From Rhizobium vallis (GTDB taxonomy: Bacteria > Pseudomonadota > Alphaproteobacteria > Rhizobiales > Rhizobiaceae), in the NCBI RefSeq assembly GCF_003985155.1, contig NZ_ML133691.1:1-64000 (forward strand): a DNA stretch of 64,000 bases, in the 5' to 3' direction. Positions 33,682 to 42,485 of the stretch are shown here, in pieces. The notes under the pieces were generated by a model that searched no databases, was not told where the DNA came from, and saw nothing but the letters and a program-made list of their open reading frames with translations. A program made the position numbers and the translations under genes. How positions within the stretch are numbered: position 1 is the stretch's first letter; every line of letters starts with the position of its first letter.

Positions 33682-34773
33682 ATGTCGCATCATGTCCAGC
33701 GGGAAATCCGCTACAATTTCGAGTTCGACCACCGCATCAAGGCCTGCTTCATCGGCGCCGGCGGCCATGCCTACCGCAATGTCTATCCGGCCCTGCGTTA
33801 TGCGCCGGTGGAACTTGCCGGCATCTGCGATCTCGATCTCGGCCGCGCCGAGAAATTCGCCAAGCTCTTCGGCGCCGGCAAAGCCTATACCGACCATCGT
33901 GAGATGCTGGAACGGGAAAAGCCGGACCTGGTCTTTCTCGTCACCGCCTATCATCCGGACGGCCGGGTACAGGCGACCGATCTGGCGCTCGACGCGATTG
34001 CAGCAGGCGCGCACGTCTGGATGGAAAAGCCGACCGCGGCAAGCATCGAAGATATCGAAAAACTGCAGGCGGCAAGTGCTGCGGCCGGCCGCATGGTGAT
34101 GACCGGTCTCAAGAAGACCTTCTTCCCCACAATCGAGAAGCTGAAGGACCTGATCGGCTCGCCCGGCTTCGGCAGGTTGACCTCGATCAATGTCCGCTAT
34201 CCCCAGAGCCTGCCGAGCCGGGAAGATCGCGCCGATCTCGTCAAGATGCAGAGTTTCCTCGACCATATCTATCATCCCGGCGCGATCCTCAACTTCCTCG
34301 GTGGCGAGATCGAACGCGCCGGCTATGAATGGGAAACGGTGACGGGGGCGACCGTCACCAGCCTGCGCTTCCGCTCCGGCGCGATCGGCACGCTGCATCT
34401 TGCCGCTGGCCAATCCGGCGGCAGCATCTTCGAGCGGGTTGAGATCATCGGCGAAGGCGCCAACGCCATCGTCGAAAACGGCAGCCGGCTGACTTATTTC
34501 CGCAAGGCTGATCTTCCGTCCTACGGCCGCGCCGCAAGTTTCATCCAGCCGGACGACAATGCGGCGCTATTCTACGAGCCGGAACATTCGCTCGGCCAGC
34601 TCTATAACAACAACCTCTTCTATCTCGGCTATGTGCCCGAAATCCTGCATCTGACCGATGCGATCCTCTCCGGCACGCCGATCTCAAGGGGCACGCTCGA
34701 AATTGCCCGCGAGATCATGAAACTCTTCGAATTCTACAGACGCACGGATGCTGGCGTCACCACCAATCTCTGA
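33682..34773 (+). CDS. Gfo/Idh/MocA-family oxidoreductase
   Basis: A 363-residue NAD(P)-dependent sugar/inositol dehydrogenase-type protein. The Rossmann loop is CFIGAGGHAYRNVYPALR near residue 25, and GAHVWMEKPTAASIEDIEKL near 115 carries the family EKP motif with catalytic Lys. The C-terminal beta-sheet domain includes FLDHIYHPGAIL, where an active-site His is expected. It presumably oxidises or epimerises the imported sugar. Start: ATG two bases after the permease stop, with reading upstream into the permease in another frame discounted. Confidence 0.9.
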   Translation: MSHHVQREIRYNFEFDHRIKACFIGAGGHAYRNVYPALRYAPVELAGICDLDLGRAEKFAKLFGAGKAYTDHREMLEREKPDLVFLVTAYHPDGRVQATDLALDAIAAGAHVWMEKPTAASIEDIEKLQAASAAAGRMVMTGLKKTFFPTIEKLKDLIGSPGFGRLTSINVRYPQSLPSREDRADLVKMQSFLDHIYHPGAILNFLGGEIERAGYEWETVTGATVTSLRFRSGAIGTLHLAAGQSGGSIFERVEIIGEGANAIVENGSRLTYFRKADLPSYGRAASFIQPDDNAALFYEPEHSLGQLYNNNLFYLGYVPEILHLTDAILSGTPISRGTLEIAREIMKLFEFYRRTDAGVTTNL

Positions 34774-34789
34774 CAGGGAAGGGACTGCC

Positions 34790-35170
34790 TTGACCGATAG
34801 CGATGTCATTTTCCGAAAAGCCGGCGGCGAATTCATGCCGACCAGCTGGGGCGAACTCAACTGGAAGATCACCGGCGACGGCACGCCCGGCGCCGAGATG
34901 ACCTTCGGCACCTGCCGCATCAATCCCGGCGAGCGCAACCAGCTGCATTCGCATCCCGATTGCGAGGAGATCCTTTACGTCGTCTCCGGCAGTTGCGAGC
35001 ACAAGCTCGGCGACGCCCTTTACCGGCTCGAAGCCGGCGACACGATCCGCATTCCCCGCAACATCAGGCACTGGGCGCGCGCTCTCGGCACCGAACCGCT
35101 CTTTGCCCTGATCATGTTCTCCTCCGGCACTAGGACGGCGGTCAATCATGAGGGCGAAGGGGCGGCCTAA
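34790..35170 (+). CDS. Cupin-domain protein (TTG start)
   Basis: A 126-residue single cupin: RINPGERNQLHSHPDCEEIL, YVVSGSCEHKLGD, YRLEAGDTIRIPRNIRHWAR. These are the two cupin motifs with metal ligands His/His/Glu and His. I chose the TTG at 34790, preceded by CAGGGAAGGGA, because conserved sequence starts right after it. Small cupins in sugar operons often serve as isomerases or sugar-binding proteins. It lies between the oxidoreductase and ATPase genes of the operon. Confidence 0.82.
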   Translation: MTDSDVIFRKAGGEFMPTSWGELNWKITGDGTPGAEMTFGTCRINPGERNQLHSHPDCEEILYVVSGSCEHKLGDALYRLEAGDTIRIPRNIRHWARALGTEPLFALIMFSSGTRTAVNHEGEGAA

Positions 35171-35198
35171 CATTACGATCACTAGAGGGGGAAATATC

Positions 35199-36276
35199 AT
35201 GGCGTCGATTGCGCTTTACAACATCCGCAAGTCCTACGGCAACCTGCCTGTCATCCACGGCGTCGACGTCGATATCGAGGATGGCGAGTTCATCGTGCTC
35301 GTCGGCCCCTCCGGCCGCGGCAAGTCCACGCTGCTGCGCATGATCGCCGGCCTGGACGATCTCGGACGGGCGGCTTTCGATCGGTGGTCGCATGGTCAAC
35401 GACCTGCCGTCGAAGGAGCGCGACATTGCCATGGTGTTTCAGAGCTATGCGCTCTATCCGCATCTGACGGTGGCGGAGAATATGGGCTTTTCGCTGAAAC
35501 TGCGCGGTAGGGCCTCGGACGAGATCGGCCGCCGGGTGCAGTCTGCAGCGAAGACCCTTGCGCTGGAACCCTTTCTCGACCGTCATCCGCGTCACCTCTC
35601 CGGCGGCCAGCGCCAGCGCGTCGCCATGGGCCGCGCGATCGTGCGCGATCCGAAGGTCTTCCTCTTCGACGAACCGCTTTCCAATCTCGACGCCAAGCTG
35701 CGCGTGGCGATGCGCGCCGAGATCAAGGAGCTTCACCAGCGGCTGAAGATCACCACCGTCTACGTCACCCACGACCAGACCGAAGCAATGACCATGGCGG
35801 ACCGCATCGTCGTGATGCGCGACGGCATCGTCGAGCAGATCGGAACCCCGCTGGAGATCTATGATCGACCAGCAACCACTTTCGTTGCCGGCTTCATCGG
35901 CATGCCCGCGATGAACCTGCTCAAGGGCCGCATCCAGGCCGACGCGCCTTCGATCTTCCGCACCGACAGTGGTGTCGCCATGCCGCTCTCGCTGCGTCCC
36001 GGCACAACCGATCCCGGAGAAGAGCTCATCTACGGCATCAGGCCGGAACAGTTCGTCATCGCCGACGAGGGAACGCCGGCAAAGGTCGTGGTCATGGAGC
36101 CGACAGGCGCGGAGACGCTGGTTGTCGCCCGAATCGAGGGGGAAAACGTCAATATGCTGTTTCGAGAGCGCATTGCCGTAAAGGCGGGCGATACGATCCG
36201 CTTTACCTTGCGCATCGCCAGCGAACATCTGTTTTCCGCCGGAACAGGCAGGCGTCTTCCCGAAACGGACGCCTGA
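35199..36276 (+). pseudogene. Sugar ABC transporter ATPase (UgpC/MsmK type), frameshifted
   Basis: The 5' part (35199 to about 35360) encodes ASIALYNIRKSYGNLPVIHG with Walker A GPSGRGKST and ends LLRMIAGLDD. The rest is in another frame: RLSIGGRMVNDLPSKERDIA, MVFQSYALYPHLTV, signature LSGGQRQ, Walker B VFLFDEP, the His switch VTHDQTEAMT, and a TOBE regulatory tail to 36276. The break lies at 35361, best explained by loss of two bases (or gain of one) after GLDD. Without the ATPase the transporter would rely on an ATPase from elsewhere, common in CUT1 systems. Confidence 0.88.
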
Positions 36277-36504
36277 AGCGGCCGTTTTGGGCGTGTCGCA
36301 AAGATCATCGCCGCATGCGTTGAGCCCAGATACACCCTGCTCTTCAGGCTTTGTTGACCTTTTGAAGTCCGAAGAAGGACATTCCGGCAAACTGCTGGCA
36401 CTTTCAGATGAGACTGGCAAGCTCATCGATGAAGGCGCCGAGTCGGCAAAAGCTAGTCTGATCCACCGCTTCAGATGTGATTATACCTGTTCCGAGCGCT
36501 TCAT
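36277..36504. other. Intergenic, nothing recognised
   Basis: Spacer after the ABC operon. No gene recognised. A protein-like minus-strand stretch may be the decayed C-terminal part of the adjoining SRAP remnant, but I cannot support it. Confidence 0.3.
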
Positions 36505-36783
36505 TCATCGCGGCTCATTTCCTTCGAGTTTAATAAGCCGGTCGGCCCCCGATCGAAGATTGAACACTGGGCCGCGCGTCAGGGTCGTGGGAAACCCGAA
36601 CTTCATCTACGTCAGCTCCAAGATAATATCGCCTCCAGCACGGATTGCCGGGGCCATATCGCCGATCTTGATGTCGTTAGACGTCGGCATATCCAGTTCG
36701 TTTGGTGCGTGGGGATGCCAAGAGCGAGACATCACCTTGCGGTATTCGGCGTAGCTGATCTGTTGTTCCTACTCGCTGCACAT
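36505..36783 (-). pseudogene. Second SRAP-family gene, broken
   Basis: The leftward frame opens MCSE, meets TAG as codon 5, and goes on EQQISYAEYRKVMSRSWHPH, then ELDMPTSNDIKIGDMAPAIR, a second stop after DIILELT, and MKFGFPTTLTRGPVFNLRS. This is the N-terminus of an SRAP/YedK-like protein of another subfamily from the intact one at 1.3 kb: Met-Cys start, EQ-ISY, the DIKIGD-x-AP region and the F-N-RS element. The catalytic Glu and His parts are absent. Two nonsense changes and truncation make it a pseudogene. Confidence 0.65.
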
Positions 36784-37157
36784 AGGGAACACCTGAGTGT
36801 TTGGAACGCCGTGGCTGAGAACAGGGCCATCGATCGTGCTGACCGTTGGAGCTGCTAGTCTTGACGCTGCAATTCCTCTCCCGGCGCGACCACAAACGGA
36901 CGTGTCTAGCACCGCCCCACGCGGCCCTTGGGTCGTGGTCAGCAATCGTGATGTCGGCTGCCTTCCTACACGCACGTTCTGCTTCAAATCAGCATGGGCA
37001 CACTCGCGCGTTTATTCCCCAGTTGCGGGTCACATTTCCTCGATACCGCCGGCAGCTTGGAAAATTCTCTGGATGTTGCGACGCGGTTTTTCGGGTGTTG
37101 GATGGCCTGTAAGTCTATCGGGCGCCGCTTTCTTGATTGAAGAATGTGAAAAGCGAC
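36784..37157. other. Intergenic, nothing recognised
   Basis: Between the SRAP remnant and the Crp/Fnr gene. No gene family seen in either strand; overlapping open frames lack ribosome sites and recognisable motifs. Confidence 0.4.
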
Positions 37158-37853
37158 TCAAGTTAAATCCGCGAGAAGCTTCTGAGCCTGGCATATTGCC
37201 ATGGATCGTGGAGTTTCGAGTTCTATAAGCCCTCGCCGGCGCAAATCGGTTATGGCTCGGCTGACTGTTTCGACTGCTAACCCAACGTGATCGGCGATGT
37301 CGTAGCGCGACATGGGTAGTTCCACCGCTGCACCTTGTTCCTCAGACAAGCGAGCGCATAATAAGGAAAGGTAACTCGCGATCTTCTGCGCCGATCTCGT
37401 TCGCCCCTGAACCAGTATGTGATTTTCAAGGCGGGAAATGGTTTCACAGGTTCGTTCGTGGACGAACCGATATAGTTCGGGTTGCAATATGGGCATCGAG
37501 ATGAGGTCCCTATGCGCAATTCTTGCGGTCACCGCTTCGTCAGTTGATACCTCGAATGAAAATGCCCGGGGATCATCTCCCTGCAGAGAAAAGAAATCAC
37601 CCCGCATCATCAGGTCGACAATGCGCCGTTGTCCGCTTTCGAGAATGACGGACTTCCGGACGGTGCCAGATAGCACCCAACCGATCCCACCACTCTCGAC
37701 CATAGAATCACAGCAATCAGCACGCTCCCAGCGCGCCAAGGTCACGGTAGTGCCAAGTTCACGTGTGAAGTTTACTACGGTTTCATATACAGGCGAATGG
37801 CCCGCGGCGGCGTCCACCGCGGAGGAAAGTTTGCCAAGGTTCATTCGCTCCAT
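37158..37853 (-). CDS. Crp/Fnr-family regulator, FixK/FNR-like recognition helix
   Basis: A 231-residue regulator with a cyclic-nucleotide-binding-type barrel (about 25-130), a dimer helix and a C-terminal HTH_CRP (about 182-212: SRYDIADHVGLAVETVSRAI). The recognition helix carries E-x-x-S-R (Glu195, Ser198, Arg199), the FNR/FixK pattern that reads TTGA-N6-TCAA. No FNR-like N-terminal cysteine cluster is present, so it is not expected to carry a 4Fe-4S centre of FNR type. I chose this ATG because GGAGGAACGGCT stands right before it; an in-frame start 27 bases upstream is weaker. It lies at the edge of the stress island whose promoters carry matching boxes. Confidence 0.9.
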   Translation of the reverse strand: MERMNLGKLSSAVDAAAGHSPVYETVVNFTRELGTTVTLARWERADCCDSMVESGGIGWVLSGTVRKSVILESGQRRIVDLMMRGDFFSLQGDDPRAFSFEVSTDEAVTARIAHRDLISMPILQPELYRFVHERTCETISRLENHILVQGRTRSAQKIASYLSLLCARLSEEQGAAVELPMSRYDIADHVGLAVETVSRAITDLRRRGLIELETPRSMAICQAQKLLADLT

Positions 37854-38329
37854 AGCCGTTCCTCCGGAATGATAATCCATTTTGATGAGGCATGGACCGA
37901 TATTCTATTCAGGGGCATCCGTACGTTCCCTATGTAGAATCCCTTGGTCACCGCACTCTCACCGACTCGTCCCACATCTATGTCGGATCTTGCGTTGGTT
38001 TCATGGCTGCTCTCACAGTGCCGTTTCTTCTCGCGTTTCCCGCGATCCCATAGGGTCAAGCTCTCGGCGATTACCAGCAAAATGAGGTATGTTTTCCCGC
38101 CCGCGCCAGTAACTCTATCTGTCAGGTATTGTTCATCAGGGGTGGACAACGCGATTGACGCTTCAGCCTCCTGCGCGCAGATCCTTGCGCTAATCCTGCC
38201 ATCCTCATGAGCGTCGGTCGTATTGACGGTTGTCAAGGCGCCCATCTGGCGGACGATGTTAAGTGCCTCTCGACTGTGGCGGTGGCCAAGATCCATCGCG
38301 TGCAGAGAGACGCTGCGATGGAGGCGGAT
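37854..38329. other. dnaK upstream region
   Basis: No gene recognised with confidence. It carries the Crp gene promoter and the dnaK promoter with a TTGAC-N4-GTCAA box. A leftward open frame here belongs to a 628-codon frame that runs antisense to dnaK. Confidence 0.5.
38223..38236 (+). promoter_or_regulatory. Crp/Fnr-type box, dnaK promoter
   Basis: TTGAC-GGTT-GTCAA followed by GGCG, 93 bases before the dnaK start. A TTAAGT hexamer at about 38259 lies some 30 bases from the box centre, as expected for class II activation. Confidence 0.75.
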
Positions 38330-40252
38330 ATGGCCAAGGTGATCGGTATCGACCTGGGAACGACAAATTCCTGTGTTGCCGTGATGGAAGGCAAACAGGG
38401 GAAGGTGATCGAAAACGCGGAAGGAGCGAGGACGACACCGTCTATGGTCGCGTTCGGCAAAGATGGCGAGGTGCTCGTGGGTCAACCGGCGAAGCGCCAG
38501 TCCGTAACCAACCCGGAGAATACCATTTTTGCTATCAAGCGATTGATCGGCCGCCGCTTTGACGATCCCATCGTCGAGAAAGATAAGGGGCTCGTATCTT
38601 ACAGGATTGTCCGCGGCGATAATGGCGACGCATGGGTCGAGGCCAACGGGAAAAAATATTCCCCATCGCAGATCTCCGCTTTTATCCTGCAGAAAATGAA
38701 GGAAACGGCGGAGCGTTATCTCGGCGAAAAGGTCGAGAAGGCGGTAATCACCGTTCCCGCTTATTTCAACGATGCCCAGCGTCAGGCCACCAAAGATGCC
38801 GGCAAAATCGCCGGCCTGGAGGTATTGCGTATCATCAACGAGCCAACGGCCGCGGCCCTCGCGTACGGTCTTGAGAAAAAGGGACATGGCACAATCGCCG
38901 TCTATGATCTGGGCGGCGGCACATTCGATATCTCCATCCTGGATATTGGAGACGGCGTCTTTGAGGTGAAGGCGACCAATGGCGACACCTTCCTCGGCGG
39001 TGAAGACTTTGACAAACGCATCATGGATTTCTTGGCCGACGAGTTCAAAAAGCAGCAAGGCATAGATCTGCGCAACGACCGTCTGGCGTTGCAGCGTCTG
39101 CGCGAGGCCGCGGAGAAGGCGAAGATCGAACTTTCCGCGACGACGGAAACAACGATCAATCTGCCGTTCATCACAGCCGATCAGAACGGGCCAAAGCATC
39201 TCGACATCAAGCTCTCGCGCGCAAAATTTGAATCCCTTGTCGATGATCTTGTGCAGCGCACGATCGGACCGTGCATGGCCGCTCTCAAGGATGCTGGCAT
39301 AGACGCCAAGCAGATCGACGAAGTCGTGCTTGTCGGCGGCATGACCCGCATGCCTAAAATCCAGGAGATCGTGAAGAATTATTTTGGCAGGGATCCGCAC
39401 CAGGGCGTGAACCCGGACGAGGTGGTCGCCATCGGTGCGGCAATCCAGGCCGGCGTTCTGCAAGGCGATGTCAAGGATGTCCTGCTGCTCGACGTAACAC
39501 CCCTCTCGCTCGGTATCGAGACGCTCGGCGGTGTATTCACGCGCCTCATAGACCGCAACACCACCATTCCGGCCAAGAAGAGCCAGGTGTTCTCGACCGC
39601 TGAAGACAACCAGCAAGCAGTGACCATCCGGGTCTTCCAGGGCGAGCGCGAGATGGCGGCCGACAACAAGCTGCTTGGCCAGTTCGATCTCGTCGGTATT
39701 CCGCCGGCGCCGCGCGGCGTGCCGCAAATAGAAGTCACGTTCGACATCGATGCCAACGGCATTGTCAACGTCACGGCTAAGGACAGGGGCACTGGCAAGG
39801 AACAGCAGATCCGGATCCAGGCATCGGGTGGACTATCCGATGCCGATATAGAAAAAATGGTGAGGGAGGCCGAGGAGCACGCGGAGGAAGATAAAAAGCG
39901 CCGCGCCCTTGTCGAGGCGCGCAATCAGGCGGAGAGCCTAATTCACTCTACTGAAAAGACCTTGGCCGAGCACGGCGAAAAGCTCGAAGCGGCAGACAAA
40001 GCTAACATTGAGATGGCGCTCTCCGATCTCAAATCAGCGATTTCAAGCGACGATCTCGGGCGGATCGAGGAAAAAACGCGCGCCTTGACCCAAGCTTCCA
40101 CGAAGCTTGGAGAGGCCATCTACAAGGCCAGCCAGACCAAGACGGAGAGCGCCGACGATCAAGCGTCAACAACGAGGAATGCGGCCGCCGGCGATGATGA
40201 CGTGGTGGATGCGGAATACGAAGAAGTCGACGGCCAGAAGCGCTCCCAATAA
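38330..40252 (+). CDS. dnaK: Chaperone DnaK (Hsp70)
   Basis: A full 640-residue Hsp70. The nucleotide-binding domain is at about 1-385 (IGIDLGTTNSCVAV, NEPTAAALAYGLEKK, VYDLGGGTFDISI, VVLVGGMTRMPKIQ), followed by the linker DVLLLDVTPLSLGIET, the beta substrate-binding domain and a helical lid. The end EEVDGQKRSQ lacks the usual KDKKD-style bacterial tail. ATP-driven folding and disaggregation, with DnaJ-type and GrpE partners encoded next door. The start is set by GGAGG 7 bases before ATG 38330. An accessory second copy is likely, since rhizobia keep a dnaKJ operon on the chromosome. Confidence 0.97.
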   Translation: MAKVIGIDLGTTNSCVAVMEGKQGKVIENAEGARTTPSMVAFGKDGEVLVGQPAKRQSVTNPENTIFAIKRLIGRRFDDPIVEKDKGLVSYRIVRGDNGDAWVEANGKKYSPSQISAFILQKMKETAERYLGEKVEKAVITVPAYFNDAQRQATKDAGKIAGLEVLRIINEPTAAALAYGLEKKGHGTIAVYDLGGGTFDISILDIGDGVFEVKATNGDTFLGGEDFDKRIMDFLADEFKKQQGIDLRNDRLALQRLREAAEKAKIELSATTETTINLPFITADQNGPKHLDIKLSRAKFESLVDDLVQRTIGPCMAALKDAGIDAKQIDEVVLVGGMTRMPKIQEIVKNYFGRDPHQGVNPDEVVAIGAAIQAGVLQGDVKDVLLLDVTPLSLGIETLGGVFTRLIDRNTTIPAKKSQVFSTAEDNQQAVTIRVFQGEREMAADNKLLGQFDLVGIPPAPRGVPQIEVTFDIDANGIVNVTAKDRGTGKEQQIRIQASGGLSDADIEKMVREAEEHAEEDKKRRALVEARNQAESLIHSTEKTLAEHGEKLEAADKANIEMALSDLKSAISSDDLGRIEEKTRALTQASTKLGEAIYKASQTKTESADDQASTTRNAAAGDDDVVDAEYEEVDGQKRSQ

Positions 40253-40282
40253 TAGGTAAAACAAGGCACCGGAGGCCGATCC

Positions 40283-40876
40283 ATGTCCGAGAAAGACGCC
40301 GAGAAGCACCTTGCCGGTTCCGATGACACCGCCGCGGCAACACCCGCCAATGGGTCCGAAAAATCTGCTGCGGATATCACTACAGAGTTGGCGGTGACGA
40401 AGGACCGTTTGCTGTGCTCGCTTGCCGAACAGGAGAACATTCGCAATCAAGCCCGGCGGGATCGTGATCAAGCCGTTAGATATGCAGCTGCGAAGTTTGC
40501 CAGTGACTTGTTGCCGGTAGTCGACAATTTGGAACGCGCCATTGCCAGTGTACCGAAGGACAAGCGCTCTGACCCAGCGGTCGCCGATCTTCTGGCAGGA
40601 GTCGAAGCGACCCACCGGGCTCTCCTCGCCGCCTTCACACAACAGGGAATAACGCGACTGGACCCGATCGGTAAGCCGTTCGACCCGCATCAGCACGAAG
40701 CAAGTTTCGAAGCAGTCGATCCGCAATACTCGCCAGGATCCGTCACGAACGTTATCCAGTCCGGTTACATGCATCATGATCGCCTCCTTCGACCGGCGCT
40801 TGTGGGTGTCAACGCGAGTTCCGGGGACGCACGTGCCACGCCTGCCGAAGCCCGCCCGAAGACCGATGCCCCGTAA
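40283..40876 (+). CDS. grpE: Nucleotide exchange factor GrpE
   Basis: A 197-residue GrpE: a long N-terminal helix for dimerisation (ELAVTKDRLLCSLAEQENIR, QARRDRDQAVRYAAAKFASD), a four-helix part with LLPVVDNLERAI, and the beta domain FDPHQHEASFEAVDPQYSPG, GYMHHDRLLRPALVGV. It releases ADP from DnaK. It lies 30 bases downstream of dnaK in the same operon, in contrast to the usual separate hrcA-grpE arrangement in rhizobia, which supports a self-contained mobile chaperone set. Confidence 0.95.
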   Translation: MSEKDAEKHLAGSDDTAAATPANGSEKSAADITTELAVTKDRLLCSLAEQENIRNQARRDRDQAVRYAAAKFASDLLPVVDNLERAIASVPKDKRSDPAVADLLAGVEATHRALLAAFTQQGITRLDPIGKPFDPHQHEASFEAVDPQYSPGSVTNVIQSGYMHHDRLLRPALVGVNASSGDARATPAEARPKTDAP

Positions 40877-41116
40877 TCAATCGAAAGCTTTTTCTGTCCG
40901 ATCACGATTGCGGATAAGCCAATAGACCCCGCCGAGTGCGGGGATCGCGCGCTGCGAGCGAGAGTAGTCAGATCAAGTGATCATCGTGCGGCGAATGGCG
41001 AGCAGCGCGATCACCATGACGGTCGGTATCTGCACGATGCTGTCCTTGCGCGCCGCGACAGGCTGTTCCTTCAACCCGTTCTGCTAATTCCGCTGTATGG
41101 CGCTTTCCCGGTCTGG
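40877..41116. other. Convergent intergenic region
   Basis: Spacer between the convergent grpE and cbpM genes. I see no clear terminator hairpin with a T-run and no gene. Confidence 0.4.
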
Positions 41117-41413
41117 TTACCCGCGCACCGGCGAACCGGAGACACGCCGCATCGTGGCCGAAGTCGTGCCACGCAGCGCGCGGCGGAGACCATGGATCTG
41201 ATCCAATAAATGCAGAATAACGGCGACGCCCTCATCGTTAACACCCATCTGACCTTGAAGGTCCAGAACGAGTTGCACTCGCATGAGGTCTATCATCGAG
41301 AATCGCCAGCCGTTGTGCGTTTGCCTTGGGCGAAGCCATTCCGCCTCGATCCAATCCGCCAGAGCCTCTTGCTGGATCCCAGATATTCGGCAAAATTCCG
41401 TCGCGTCAAACAT
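41117..41413 (-). CDS. cbpM: CbpM-like chaperone modulator
   Basis: A 98-residue protein with a MerR-like fold: FDATEFCRISGIQQEALADW, then WRFSMIDLMRVQLVLDLQG and MGVNDEGVAVILHLLDQIHG. CbpM binds the J domain of CbpA and blocks its interaction with DnaK. The start overlaps the stop of the cbpA gene (TGATG), which implies coupled expression in fixed ratio. Partner of the gene upstream. Confidence 0.85.
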   Translation of the reverse strand: MFDATEFCRISGIQQEALADWIEAEWLRPRQTHNGWRFSMIDLMRVQLVLDLQGQMGVNDEGVAVILHLLDQIHGLRRALRGTTSATMRRVSGSPVRG

Positions 41414-42336
41414 CACACACCCATCTTCTGTCGCGGGTTTTGGAAGCGTCCCGCTGCCCATTGGGAGACGAACGCCTCAAGCTCGGCATCTGGTGCATCG
41501 GGGAGCATCACCTGCAGCGTGAGATATTCGTCACCGCGCCTACCGTCCCGCCCCGGAACGCCCTTGCCTTTCAATCGAAGCGTCCTGCCGGTGTTCGATC
41601 CCTTAGGAATCGTCGCTGTGACCGGCCCACTCGGTGTCGGGACGGTTACTTTGCTACCGAGGATGGCCTCCGTCAGCGAGATCGGCAGATCAAGACGGAT
41701 ATCACGGCCGTCTCGTTTAAAGAACGGATGCGGCCTGACGGCGATCTCGATCAATGCGTCGCCAGCCTCGCCGCCAGCCGGCCCAGGGTTCCCCTTTCCT
41801 GACAGACGCAGCGTTTGGCCATCGCGGGTGCCCGGCGGGATGACCACGTCAATCGTGGATCCTCCAGGCAGAGTGATGCGTCGAGACGCGCCATTCACGG
41901 CTTCCAGAAAATCCACTTCGAGGCGATAGTGCCTGTCTTCGCCCCGCGAACGGAAATTGCGACGGCCGCCTTGGGAAAAGAGGTTCGAGAAAATATCGCT
42001 TGCGTCCTCGAAATCGGCAAAACCGGACGAATTTTCATAACGCTGAGAACCGGCGCCAGCTTGCGCGAAGTCGCGATAGTATCGTTGTTGCGGTCGCTCG
42101 GTCCCGGAAGCATCAATCTCGCCGCGATCAAACCGTGCTCGCTTCTCCTCATCGCTCAGGATATCGTAGGCGGCGGAGAGATCCTGGAACTTGCGCTGCG
42201 CCTCGCCGTCTCCGGGATTGAGATCCGGATGAAGTTTTTTGGCGAGCCGGCGATAGGCTTTCTGGATGTCCTTCTGCGAAGCGTCGCGGGCCACACCTAG
42301 AATGTCATAGGGGTCGGCGCTGGTCATCACATCCAT
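41413..42336 (-). CDS. cbpA: DnaJ-type co-chaperone CbpA (class II, no zinc finger)
   Basis: A 307-residue J-protein. The J domain is at residues 9-72 with HPD at 36-38. A Gly/Phe-rich linker follows (RYYRDFAQAGAGSQRYENSS), then two beta C-terminal domains (LEVDFLEAVNGASRRITLPG; LRLSGKGNPGPAGGEAGDAL). The cysteine-rich zinc domain of DnaJ is missing, as in CbpA. It stimulates DnaK ATPase and delivers substrates. Start 42336 follows GGAGACGGAGA; 42327 is also possible. It is divergent from the Hsp20 cluster; a TTGAC box lies between. Confidence 0.93.
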   Translation of the reverse strand: MDVMTSADPYDILGVARDASQKDIQKAYRRLAKKLHPDLNPGDGEAQRKFQDLSAAYDILSDEEKRARFDRGEIDASGTERPQQRYYRDFAQAGAGSQRYENSSGFADFEDASDIFSNLFSQGGRRNFRSRGEDRHYRLEVDFLEAVNGASRRITLPGGSTIDVVIPPGTRDGQTLRLSGKGNPGPAGGEAGDALIEIAVRPHPFFKRDGRDIRLDLPISLTEAILGSKVTVPTPSGPVTATIPKGSNTGRTLRLKGKGVPGRDGRRGDEYLTLQVMLPDAPDAELEAFVSQWAAGRFQNPRQKMGV

Positions 42337-42403
42337 TCTCCGTCTCCGATGAGTCCAAGGGCGCTGATCCTTGCGACGATAGTCCTTCGATACCCGACAT
42401 GAA

Positions 42404-42417
42404 TTGACGGTCGTCAA
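42404..42417 (+). promoter_or_regulatory. Crp/Fnr-type box between cbpA and Hsp20 genes
   Basis: TTGAC-GGTC-GTCAA in the divergent promoter, 68 bases before the first Hsp20 gene and 67 bases from the cbpA start. It is the most symmetric copy and lacks the GGCG extension, consistent with serving both directions. Confidence 0.7.
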
Positions 42418-42485
42418 CGACGACGACGGCAGAACAGCCCATTGTTGACCGCGAATTCCCTACTTTCGGACAAAGGAGAGCAGCC

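Noticed and set aside
34177..34190. TTGAC-CTCG-ATCAA
   Set aside because: It matches an FNR-like box but lies inside the Gfo/Idh/MocA coding sequence, away from any promoter.
37841..39727. A 628-codon leftward open frame covering the dnaK gene
   Set aside because: It is antisense to a clear dnaK. Long antisense frames opposite dnaK are a known effect of high-GC codon use, and the sequence has no family features.
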